Shown in pieces: positions 14,118 through 25,500 of a stretch of DNA of 64,000 nucleotides. Source of the stretch: Lineus longissimus (Eukaryota; Nemertea; Pilidiophora; Heteronemertea; Lineidae); the NCBI RefSeq assembly GCF_910592395.1, contig NC_088314.1, positions 4,218,001-4,282,000 of the forward strand, in the 5' to 3' direction. The translations under genes and the position numbers were made by a program. The notes beneath the pieces are model-generated. The model ran no database searches, was not told the origin of the DNA, and saw only the letters and a list, made by a program, of their open reading frames with translations. Each line of letters starts with the position of its first letter. Positions within the stretch are counted from its first letter, which is position 1.

Positions 14118-14123
14118 AATAAA
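14118..14123 (+). terminator. Poly(A) signal of the GT32 gene
   Basis: AATAAA about 200 bp after the stop codon, the first such hexamer downstream. It would give a short 3' UTR ending before the satellite array. Confidence 0.5.
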
Positions 14124-14226
14124 ACTAGCTTTACCAAGATTATACGTAACATAGTGTCAATAGGAATTAGGTTGTTGTGAACGCAATGAAATGGGTTTGA
14201 CTCCGTCATCATTCGACAGACAGAAC

Positions 14227-14992
14227 CCATTGTGGAAATTATCCTTTCATAAGCTGCCGGCCGGAGTCCATTATATTCAGCTAAGCCTCATTTAAATGAT
14301 TACTTCAGTATGTTACGTCGTGATCTGGATAAAGGTTTTATTTCTCGAAAATACCCTTCGATTGTTCATAACAATGGTGGCCCATTGTAGAAGTTATCCT
14401 TTCATGAGCTGCCGGCTGGAGTCTAATCCATTTCATTATATTCAGCTAAGCCTCATTTAAATGATTACTTCAGTATGTTACGTCGTGATCCGGATAAAGA
14501 TTTTATTTCTCGAAGATACCCTTCGATTGTTCATAACAATGGTGGCCCATTGTAGAAATTGGAGTCCAACCCAATTCATTGTATTCACCAGACCTCTATT
14601 CAAATGATTACAGTAGTACATTTATGTTACGTCGTAATATTCTGGGTAAAGAATTCATTTCTTGGAAATACCCTTTGATTGTACATAACAATGGTGGCCA
14701 ATTGTAGTAATTATCCATTCATCAGCGGCCGGAGTCCAACCCAATTTCATTGTATTCACCAGACCCTCATTTAAATGACTACAGTAGTACATTTATGTTA
14801 CGTCGTAATATTCTGGGTAAAGAATTTATTTCTTGGAAATACCCTTTGATTGTACATAACAATGGTGGCCCATCGTAGAAATTATCCATTTATCAGCGGC
14901 CGGAGTCCAACCCAATTTCATTGTATTCACCAGATCATCATTTAAACGATTACAGTAGTACATTTATGTTACGTCGTAATATTCTGGGTATA
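14227..14992. repeat. Tandem array, five units of about 150-170 bp
   Basis: Units begin near 14227, 14382, 14547, 14698 and 14870, each opening with a form of ccattgtagaaattatcc. All contain catttaaatgattac, gttacgtcgt and cataacaatggtggcc. Unit 3 lacks the segment with gcggcc. Units 1-2 resemble each other (ttcagctaagcctc, gattgttcataac) and units 3-5 form a second subtype (ttcaccagac, gattgtacataac). Unit 5 is cut short at about 14992. The size and divergence suit a minisatellite or satellite seed. Confidence 0.9.
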
Positions 14993-16318
14993 TTTTGATA
15001 AAGGCCCTGATTCATAACCCAGGCTCATGTTGTTCAAATCAAGTTACATTTAATTTCAATTTATTTCTAGCTTGGCCTTTAATTAACGCCAACTTAGCTG
15101 TTAGTGGCTAATTTCATTTGAACAACCCGTTTTATCGTCTGTGGTTTCAGTGATTCCATACAGAGACGATGACTTTTCAATAGGGGAAAACACGGAAAAG
15201 CCTGTCCATCTATCGTTCAACATTCGCCTTGAGTTTGATCAAAATATATAAGTCGCTCGCCATTAAAAAATGTATGTATTTTTGGTTTGATTCAAGACAA
15301 ATATGTGTTCGAATTTAGAAACTCAACCGGAAGATCTACAGACGCAGGGCGTTAGGCCTGGTTGCGGAAAATGGACACCGTCGATGGAAGCGAACGACTC
15401 GGAGGATGACCGTTTCAACTTATAATTAGCTGACTGGATATGGCTAAGTGCCCACCTTTTATATTCCGAAAGGGAATACAAGCTAACACGAATATGCAGT
15501 CATTTTATATCGGGGTTTTCCGATCCAGGCGGTTGCCGTAGCAACCGCGCCGAACAATTACGCTTAATTATCGGCGAGCATGCAGATAGCACAGAAATGT
15601 GTCACGCCCATTAGCAGTGTTGCGACGAACAGAGAAATATTGATTTAGCGATGCTATGGATGCTATGATACAGCTAGCGTGGAATGAATTCGTCGCAGCA
15701 CTTGGCTACATTCATTGGCCACATTTATTTTATACATTTCGAATCGATTTCATGATTTGAGAAGGTGTGCATTGCAGGGTTTGACTGTTGTGCTTTTATG
15801 AACAAAATGGATCAATGGATGTAGCTGGTTCATAATTAATAAAAACTGAGTCAACTTGCAATTAATAGTTATCTGATAATATAAGGTGAGAGTAGAAACC
15901 GAGAGCGAGGCATTACCTCATTTGACATTTATTATCATAATGTCAGTGTAGAGTGTAATAACAGAGTGTTATGTATAGAAACATTCGTCAATGATGGGGG
16001 CGCGGGAGAGAGCAGCGTAAGGGGTCATTGGCTCCGATGAAGGTGTACCTATTCGGTACTGCCCGTTGCGAAAAGCCACAACCCACCGTTTTGACAGTGC
16101 AGTGTCTCCCTGATAGGGCCTAGGCTTATATACGGAGAGAGGATTAATTTTTTGAAGCTGTGATCCCATTCTCCTCGGAGTTATATCATGGCTGATATCT
16201 ATTTCATGTACATTCGAGAAGTGCTCTGTGGGCCTTTCATGGTCGTTCAACCTGATATTGCCGTTTTTATGTTGGAATATTCCCAATTGTGATACATATT
16301 GAGGCCTTTCTTGCGCAG
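14993..16318. other. Upstream region of the Piccolo/Fife-family gene
   Basis: No coding exon is supported. The last bases before the first coding exon, cctttcttgcgcag (16305-16318), look like a splice acceptor two bases before the ATG, so the true promoter may be further upstream with a non-coding first exon in this stretch. A 10-bp inverted pair ttgttcaaat/atttgaacaa sits at 15030-15039 and 15116-15125. Confidence 0.4.
15529..15548. promoter_or_regulatory. X-box-like palindrome (RFX-type site)
   Basis: Arms gcggttgc (15529-15536) and gcaaccgc (15541-15548) form a perfect 8-bp inverted repeat around cgta. The core gttgcc-gt-agcaac matches the GTNRCC-N-RGYAAC X-box bound by RFX factors, which act in neuronal and ciliary genes. 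It lies about 0.8 kb before the first coding exon of the synaptic scaffold gene. The motif is seen; its function is inferred. Confidence 0.55.
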
Positions 16319-16320
16319 AC

Positions 16321-16571
16321 ATGGGAAATGAGACATCGTCAGCGCAAAACTCAGCGGATGTTACGCCGAATTCTGACTTTGTGGATTACTTATCGAACTA
16401 CTCGATGGGTTCCCGTAGGTGGTCTTCGGCTTCTGCGTCAAGTATGCAGAATTCGCCGGTTACCCCTCCCGAACCTGATCTCAGTCACCTGAGCCAGGAG
16501 GAAAGGGCCCAAATAGCTGCTGTCATAGCAAGGGCCAAGGCTCTAGAAAGAGAGGAGGATGAACGGATCAG
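16321..16571 (+). CDS. PCLO: Scaffold exon 1: myristoylation-like start and Rab-effector-like helix
   Basis: Encodes residues 1-83 plus two bases of Arg84. MGNETSS fits an N-myristoylation signal (Gly2, Ser6). A Ser-rich linker (SRRWSSASASS) precedes PEPDLSHLSQEER and the charged helix ending EREEDERIR, which resembles the first helix of the Rab-binding domain of rabphilin, RIM and Piccolo. The donor gtaaga follows at 16572. The intron after it is 17.5 kb, the longest in the window, as is common after first exons of neuronal genes. Confidence 0.85.
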
Positions 16572-19500
16572 GTAAGAAAATGCTTTTGCTCTGACATGAC
16601 TGCACATGCATCAGGCTCCCGCTACCATGGTTACTAGCAATGAGATACCCTTTATCAACAGCAAATTTAGCACTTTTGCAGTTTATTCACTGTTTCACAA
16701 AGGAATAGAGTTACTTTGTCAAAGAGGAGAAAAATTCCTAAGTCACTGATTCTGACAATCATTTTGCCTATCACAGGCTGTAATATTGCCTACGTCATGC
16801 CTTAAAGTCACTAGGGGCTGTTATGCAATAAAAATTCATGTTCATTATATTTGTATTTTCATTGTATTCATATAAACTATTTTTCCAAATATATTCATGA
16901 ATTAATATCGATTTATTAGTATATGGGATTGTTTTTTTCGCTTTCTAAGAACATGGAAAAATGAGATAGGCAATGTGTTTAAGGGCGTGACGATATCAAA
17001 ATATTGAAACTTCTCGGGAAGGAACACCCTGAGTCCGCTTGCTTCTAAGGTACAAATCATATATGTATATATATATATATCATTTTAAATCTTTATGATA
17101 ACCTATCACCGCTATGCATGTTATAGCTACGGTACGTCATCCGAATACAAACTTTAGCGCATATGCGACTAGCCTTGTGATATGTCTTGGGGCAAAGCTA
17201 TGATATTAGCTAAACATGGTATCCCAGCCACATCTCACTGATGCCCAGTTAATTATGTATCGATTTCCCCTTCGACCCAGGGCTACCGTGAAATATAACT
17301 ATTTTCGCGTCTTGCTAAGACATTTGGACGTAAATCAATTACATAAACCATGTGCATATATGTATATTACATGGAGATTACACGTAGTGTTATTTCTAGG
17401 TTCGATGGTACAGAACAACAAGAGGCTAAACTGAGAAAACGTTTGGGCATGGTATAGCCAATGGCGCCGTTTACAGAAAATACCTTTCTTTTGGTGCAGG
17501 ACATTCCAAAAACGAGCTCATTGGCGGCCCGACTCAAAAGTGCCTTGAGCGACTGGAGACCTGTATAGGATGTATAGGCTATGTCATGCATTTATTTGCA
17601 GTACTGACGGGAAGTCCTCTCGAATGACAGGTGGAGCGTGGTCTTCCTCACATGGGCAGCTCATTAGAGTTCGGGGATACGAGCATGTGCAACACGAACA
17701 TCTGTATAGGTGAAGTCATGAACGCATGGCCTCATCACTCACATGTACAACACGAACATCTGTATAAGTAAAGTCATGAACGCATGGCCTCATCCTTTGC
17801 AACACAGCGAAGCATGGCTTCCTCCCTCACAAAACTCTTTGAAAATTATTGCAGTCTCGAGTTCCCATTGGGATTCTCGAGGCAGAGTAATTGTATAATT
17901 GTGTTCCCTTGACAACATAAGGTATCATTCATTATTGATATAATCATTTAGTCACGGTATCTCAGAATTGGCTCTATATTTTCCGAGGAAGACCATGAAA
18001 TGATGACAGAAAGGCCGTTAGTGGATGCATCCCAGCAATCAATGCTTGCATAAATCTCGTGGCAAGGTCACTGATGTTACTTGTCGCAGTAATTTCCAAT
18101 GGTCGTTTGACATAAGCAAATGCCGTGTATAAAGGGCAAATATGCAATTAATGATAATGATGATGATGGTCATCACCAGCGATGATGTTACTCCACCACC
18201 AAGGACGGGATCGGTACTTCTGTGTATATTGAAAATGATGATCCCATTGACCAATTGAATTGCATATCTCCCTGTATGGCAAGAGTCATGACTTGGCACA
18301 AACAAGAATTTCATGGTAAGGAAAACACGTTGAATTTGGCTATGCCTTTTTAACGTAAATGGAACTGGTTGGCGACAGTCCCCGTATATGTGCTTTGAAT
18401 GGTCTTCCAACAAGAGCAACCACATTATCAATGAAATCAAAACAAAGGAACTAACGGTATAGTTAGATGCCTGGCATTGAACCAACCTCATTGTTAGTAG
18501 GGAACAGACACATAGACGATAGACAGCATGCAAACATGATTATTACGAACGACCCAAGGGAGCAATTTCGCATTAGATGCAATCACAATTTACTGTGATG
18601 ACATGATAATGGTATCTGTGTGGCTAAGTGACCCCATACAGGTAATGTCGAGTGAGTCGATATACATTGTGTGCTCTTATGTTGACCTTGCACTGATGCT
18701 TTGGACGTGACGCCATACATTGGCCATTTCTTTCCTGTCAACATTACAGGCAGAGATCGCAGTGCAACCTATCCTATAATTCGAAGGCCGAGGCTTGTCG
18801 AAATGACGAGGACTGCAATATGAATTACATCTTATTAGGAAAATCTATTATACCTATTATGAGACATTGTGTGGGGTGAAGATGGCAGAAATCAACTTGG
18901 GGCCATCAAAAGAAGACGAAGACACACTCCTCAGAGTACAATCAAAGATCTAGTTGAGATGCTAGAGGGGAGAGGAGCAAGGCATTTGCCAGAGTCGTTA
19001 CTCTCCTGGTGTTAAAGACAAGGCACGGCAAGGCAAGGCAAGGAACAACCTTACTTGGAACCCTTGTGCATATCACCAGTAAATAAAACATATTATAAAT
19101 ATTGGATAATTATAGATTGTTTTTCCAGCAAATTGTGGAGTTCGAAATAGTCACACTGCAGGTCGGCCAAAGCATTAAGCTGCTGTATTGATGGAAACGC
19201 GGTTTATTTGACGTGGTTACTGTTTAAGCAACTGTGCCAGTGAATGGTTCTGTTCTCGTGTTCCAGAGAAAGAAAAACAGCAAACAAACAATTTCCTCTT
19301 CCAGTTACCATGGCGACATGTCACAAGACCCCATATCCGCATTATGAGAGATTCGCATTGTGATATTAATACTATCTTGTCCTTTTTTACAGCCTGCTCA
19401 TCCATGGGCAGCATCATTCTTCGCATACAACAATACATCCAGAACATTACACTTTCTTATAGCCAACGACCACAGGGAGAATACGTTTCTCCGTACGTCT

Positions 19501-22500
19501 CTTAGTGTTGGATCTTGTTTGACTTCCATTACCTCGAGTCCTCTGATTATTATCTGCAAAGTTGTCATGTCAACCAAAGGTGCTAAATGTATGCGGGCTG
19601 ACAGTTACTAATGGGTCTCCACCATAGTTGTAGAATGACTAGAAATGGAGAAGTTGTCAATGCATTGCAAGAACTGCTGACAGAATGTCTCCATGGTACA
19701 TGTAATGTGTAGTATGACCAGAAATAGAGATGTGGTCGATCACTGCATTGCAAGAACTACTGACAGTTCTATAATAGGAGGTCTCTGAGGACAGATGTAG
19801 TACGACTAGAAATGGAAGAGTGGTGAATATATTGCAAGAACTACCGATGATACTAATAATAGGTCTTCATAGTTCAGATGTGGTATGACTAGAATTGGAG
19901 GAGTAGTGGTCAGTGCATTGCAAGGAGTGCTTACAGTATCAACGATAGGTCTCCAAGTGACAGAATGTAAATTGTGCCATGGGTGGATACTACTGCCATC
20001 ATGGAGGCTAAGACTTGAACCACATACTACCATCATGGAAGGACCGAATTGCTTGTACACTGAATTAATAGGTCTCCAATAAAAGCCAGAATGCAGATTG
20101 TGCCTTACAACTGCCATCATGGTAGCTAAGACAAGATGGCTTGTACCACATGCTACTATCGTGGAAGGACCGGATTGCTTGTACACGGCCGCAATACTGT
20201 GCAGTGCTTGCCTTGAAGCTACACACAACATGTCGAGTATGGTTCTGATTCGGTGTACTGGGACAAGGAGCACAGAATGCGGTCGATACCAGATATAGAT
20301 CTCGGAGAAAGTAGCTTCGTTCATAATTCCGCTGAGGGGAGACATATCTCGTACGATTTTTCATAATGCAGTAGCTTTCCAGACCACCATTGGCAATTCA
20401 TAAAAAATAAATTACAGAGGTATACAAAAAATTATAGATATTACAAAAAGTCATCAATGAATGGAGTAGTCCCTGGAGATGGAGGATGCTTCTGAGAAAT
20501 AGCGAGGAACCACAAAAACGGAAAATATTGGGAGTGCACCTACAATATCAAAGCAGCTTCTGAAAGATATTCTATCCTTTGTCGTTAGCTATTCGTAACA
20601 TGATATTGATATAAATCCTATATATAAGAATCTCCGCATCTGATCTGGTCTGGCAACCTCAGGGATTAAACTGACATGATAAAAGGGATGAATGCCTGTC
20701 ACGGAATACGCCTGGTTCAAATCTAGTTCAGACGTGACGTTATTGGCAGTTTGGGCATCGCTTTGTTGGATTGGTGGCAGGATTTGGGCTTGGGGCGCGG
20801 TCCCTGGGAGAGGGGGGAGACAATTTTGTACGTCGGAGAGACTCGGTCAAGAGGACAATGGAACCAAACTGATGAGTTTTTTGAAGCTACTTGTGTCTGC
20901 AAGGGCTTTATGCTTTAAGTTAACTTCTTCATGTTGAATAATGCATACTTTGGATAAACGGCAGGAATATTTCCATATACTTTGCAAGCATATATCCTTT
21001 GTGAAATCGCTGGAACAAAACACCAGCACAAATAAGGCAGTGAAATATCTATAAAGCACTATGTTAGGACACATAATGCAGCGTATGACAGCTGATAACA
21101 GTTTGTCAAATTTCATTACAATAGCGTTGTCGTGTTAACAAATGTAAATATTTATCTACTAGAATTCTCGTCTCCGCAACCCGCCGAATTCTGTTTATTG
21201 GCGTACATCAGAATGCTAGCTCACAGACATATAAAGCAGATGACAGATATAACCATAGCAACGGAATTACAATTACCAACACATTTGTTTTCCGCCAGAA
21301 TATGGCCCTTGGTGTTGGTTCCGATTGGGTGAGCTGTCCCCTTGAACGCCATCACCTCTGCAAGGCCTGCCCCCGGGTCGAATGGCAGCCACTTCACCAA
21401 GAATAATTCCTACTAAAAATAGGTGCCATGTCTTTGCCATAATAATTTGTTCTTCAAGAGCGATATCTGGACATTTTGTCCATTACCAAGGCATTACTCT
21501 TCATAAACGGCCAATTCGATGCTGGGTTTATTGCAAACTAAACGACGCTGTCTTCTGCAACAGTTTGATTTATGCGTGAAACTGCCCACATTCACGTTGG
21601 CTTTTGGTTAGTTGTTTAAGTGTCCGCTGATACAGTCTCAAATCGGTGCACTCCAATCATCAGAAACGTACTACGTTATTTTGCCCCTTACCCCGCGATC
21701 AAATAATTCAGGTCATGCCCAGCACACAGCCCATTGTCCTTAAACAAAGCCAGCTTGCACTTCGGCCTAAATTCCTATTGTTCTGCTGTCTTGTCGAAGG
21801 GTTCTCGGGGCAACTATTGACCCGACGTAACATCTCTGATGGGGGTCTTTAGGCCTTAATTACCGGCATGGGCAAATAGAGGTATTGCTCACTCCGCAAT
21901 GCCGATCAACGAATGAGTGCTAACTATGGGCTCTTTCACAATAAAGCCGGGCAAAGCCAGAAATTGAAATTGACATTGCAGATTCATTTATCAATACAAT
22001 ATCTCTTAACCCTAGTTCCTAATATGTCAAATGTCATATATACAATGTTCTCTCAGGCTTAGCTACAGACTGGCTGTCAAAACTAGTCGATTTCATCCGT
22101 CATGTATACTGGTCCTTACTTCTTATCTTCCTGATAATATATTTGACATTTCCGCGCGGCAGTTGCTCCTTTGTGACGAGTGAAAGTGCGCATACGTTTG
22201 ATAGATAGACCCAGCGTTGGAGTATGAATAAATGCAATGCTTTGAGCAGATTATTATTTTTATATTATTTGCTATTTATATCATGTCAGGTTCTCAGCAG
22301 ATTCGGTTTTTTGTTGTATAGAAAACATCATCCGGAAGACCTATACATTAGACTTAGTTTGAAATCGATAAAATCGAACTCAGTGACGGTGAATTCAAGC
22401 AAAAACTACATAGTCAGGATGCTGGCATGAAATAAATTTGCCTTCTGGTCTTCTTGTCATTGTCTTTTTTTAATCAGTCTCACGGGTCAAATATGGTTCC

Positions 22501-25500
22501 AGATGATCCCTAGACTCCGATGTTATCACGGTCAACCCACAACAAGATGTTATGGTTTAGATAACTATATACCATTAGATCTATCGGACCACCGGGATAA
22601 CTATCCTCGTAGCGTCTTGCAAAGTTATAAGCCGCTAGATGCGCAAAGTTAATTGGTTAATGCATTTTCTTACTGGTGTGTGCCCTGGTGACAATTCCGT
22701 CCGTATCTGCTGTTTCGATTTCAATAGGTGTGATCTTATCGATTGAAGCGCAATACAACATGCCCGGCGCTAATGAATCGTTTCTCCATCTCGGCGGCCT
22801 CAAACAACACTTTTCAAATATCATCTCAAACCTCGCCACAGGAGGCTCTCTACAAACACGTCCATAAAAGCAGAAGTTTCATTGTAGATCACCTGGTTAC
22901 AAGGTAGAATCGATGGATTTGCCATAGGCTGATGGATTACCAATAGTTCTGTCTTATCTCTTTATGTCATTTGGCAAATATAGTATGTGATTTTTCCGAC
23001 GCTTTTGTCACTTTCGTTGGCTTCGGGGTGGCTGAAGGCGGTTCCCATTAGATTTCTGTATGCGGATTTCAGTATTTTTAAAATGCTTTTCATGATTTGG
23101 AACGTTAATCACTTTAAAGACAAGTCACGGGTTATATAGGATGATATTGGATTTATTGAAATCGGGATTAATTCATCACTTCCCAGCAGATTTTCATCCA
23201 TAGCGTCATTTTCTTACGTGCGCCTGCACTTTTTTTACAAAATGGCTGAACCTAATGTAGATGAAGTGGTATCAGCTTATTTGATTTCATGGGGAAATTA
23301 ATTAACCGTCACTTAAGTGATTTTCTTTGTACTCAGCAGAGCGCTGTACATTTTCCATCATTTGCCAATCAACTTGCGCAATGGAATGTCTATTTGCACA
23401 GCACTTAAACTCGTTTAGGCTATTTATCAGTGGAATAAAAGGACGTTTGGCATCAACGACCCATCATCATCGTGCATTAAAGTGCGTCATAAATTGAAAT
23501 TGGTGAAAAAAGTAATTAGTTTTGTGCAGATGATGCCGCGAGAATTGCGGTATGAAATACCTATTTGCACAGCACCTAAACTCGTTTTAGACAATTAGTT
23601 GAGTGCAACTAAAATAAAAGGACGTTGATCACCATAGACCAATAATCATGATGCTTTAAAGATCGCTTATGAATTTGAAATTGGTGAAATCATATCAGCT
23701 CAAATCTTCTCATTGGTATTGTCTTGATATTCTGTCCATGAAATGATTCTGTATTCATCCCATGTCCGGCAAGATTAACAACCATAGCCGCCCGCAAGAT
23801 CGGTGCCCAGCAAATCATGTTGGCACTTAACCTCATGGCCGCTGGGAAAGCTAATTAAATTAGACTGCGATCCAGGCTCCTAAAGGGATAACTTAATAAT
23901 CCCAAGAGTGGCTTGCTAATTCTGCTGCACACGGGATGCATGGGTTCGTACAGTTGAAGATGACGTGCCAGCACGCAATGCCTTGGGTGTGGCGTGTCAA
24001 ATTAATATACCAGGTACGGGCCGCCGGAATCCTTTGTGGTTTGCTGTAATTGAGGGGTGAAAGGAACTGACCAGGAGTACCTTTCAACCCGCTTAATTTT
24101 ACCAGCCCATACAGGATTCCGGCAAGCCTATTGCCAGTTTTCGGTGGTCCATAACCGGTATGTTCATTTACATCACCGTACTGTGATCTGGTGGTGGTAG
24201 TGTGGCTACTGTTGGCCAAGCTTCGGGACTTTTTCATGCTTCGTCGTCTCTTGTCATCTTATAGAATATTCATGACGCGATGACAACCTGAGGTACTTTT
24301 CTCAGCTATATATTTCCTCACATTGAATGCTAAGCTATCCAAGCATTCAATATCTTCGCTGGGACTCTCCTTCTCATGTCAGTCCATAGTTTCGGATAAA
24401 TGTTGGTAATCGCGGCTGGTCTCGAAAGATCATTCACATATCGGTCATCCCGATCAAAGGCTGGCTCCCGGCCATCTAGTTTCTCATCTGACATGCGGCT
24501 TGAGTCACTTCACTGGCTTCAGAGCCGCCATTTGATATTTCCTGCCTGCTTTGTGGATGAGACAAGTGGCGAATGTTGTACTCGCATGGCAATGGCCGCC
24601 CGCCATTAAGTGCAAAAAGACGTTTTATCTAGCTTCTTCAAAGTTTCATTGAAATTTGGTCATTATAGAGTAAGCCTTGTCTAGATACAACATGGGGCTA
24701 TGATTATGTAAAAAACTAAAAAATACTCTTTGATACCATGTTACCTAAAATGAAACATTTTCCTGATCTTCATCTGAAAAATAAATCAACCGTTCGTCCG
24801 ATATTGGAGATCAGATAAATCACTCTTCTTTAGAAATTCTATACAGTTTACTCTTACCTTGTTCCGTGCATTTTTATTGATTGTTATCTTAAAAGAAATG
24901 CGCATTTTTGCGCATTTTTAAAGAATCTCCCAGGGCACCGAATCAATTCTGAAATCATATAATATAATTTTATAAAGATATCACAGACCAAAACAGATTA
25001 TATTGGTCGCAGATTTTGATACGTCACGGTCCATATCATTGATCAGCATAATATGTTCTAACTTGTGATGTGTTGTTCAAAGCCAATGTGACATTTGTCT
25101 AGAAGGAGCGTAGGCGAACTGCGAAATGACACACCTTAGCAAACTATGTGATACTACAGGTATCTAACGAATATGGGCCGTTGTTCTTCGTGTCAAAGAT
25201 CGTGGTTACGTCTATTCAGTGTGAGCAACCTCAAGCAGAAATCTCAAATCTATCCTCGAACATTATTCTATGCAGAATTTCAATGCAGTGTACGGTATTA
25301 CGTAACTGTGCACAAAATGTGATAGCTTCAATATGACCCTCGTAGATGAAAAAAACCTTCTTTTACGTATTTTTCATGCGGTCCATCATTAAAAGCCGTT
25401 CCCATGATGCGGTAAGAAAGCCCCTAGACAAACTTCTTAAAAACTGACGGAACATCAGCATCAAAGTGCGCACAAAGCTCATCTCCCGTGAGCCAGCGAT

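Noticed and set aside
15969-16322. 117-codon minus-strand frame starting over the scaffold start codon
   Set aside because: No family motif or splice context. Its overlap with the start codon follows from the near-palindromic acatg. It was kept out as probable chance.
18039-18533. 164-codon minus-strand open frame with a hydrophobic start
   Set aside because: About one open frame of this length is expected by chance in 64 kb. It shows no motif and includes an isoleucine run from an ATG/GAT-type repeat.
20690-20720. tRNA-like B-box variant tggttcaaatc
   Set aside because: The match is imperfect and there is no A-box at a suitable distance.
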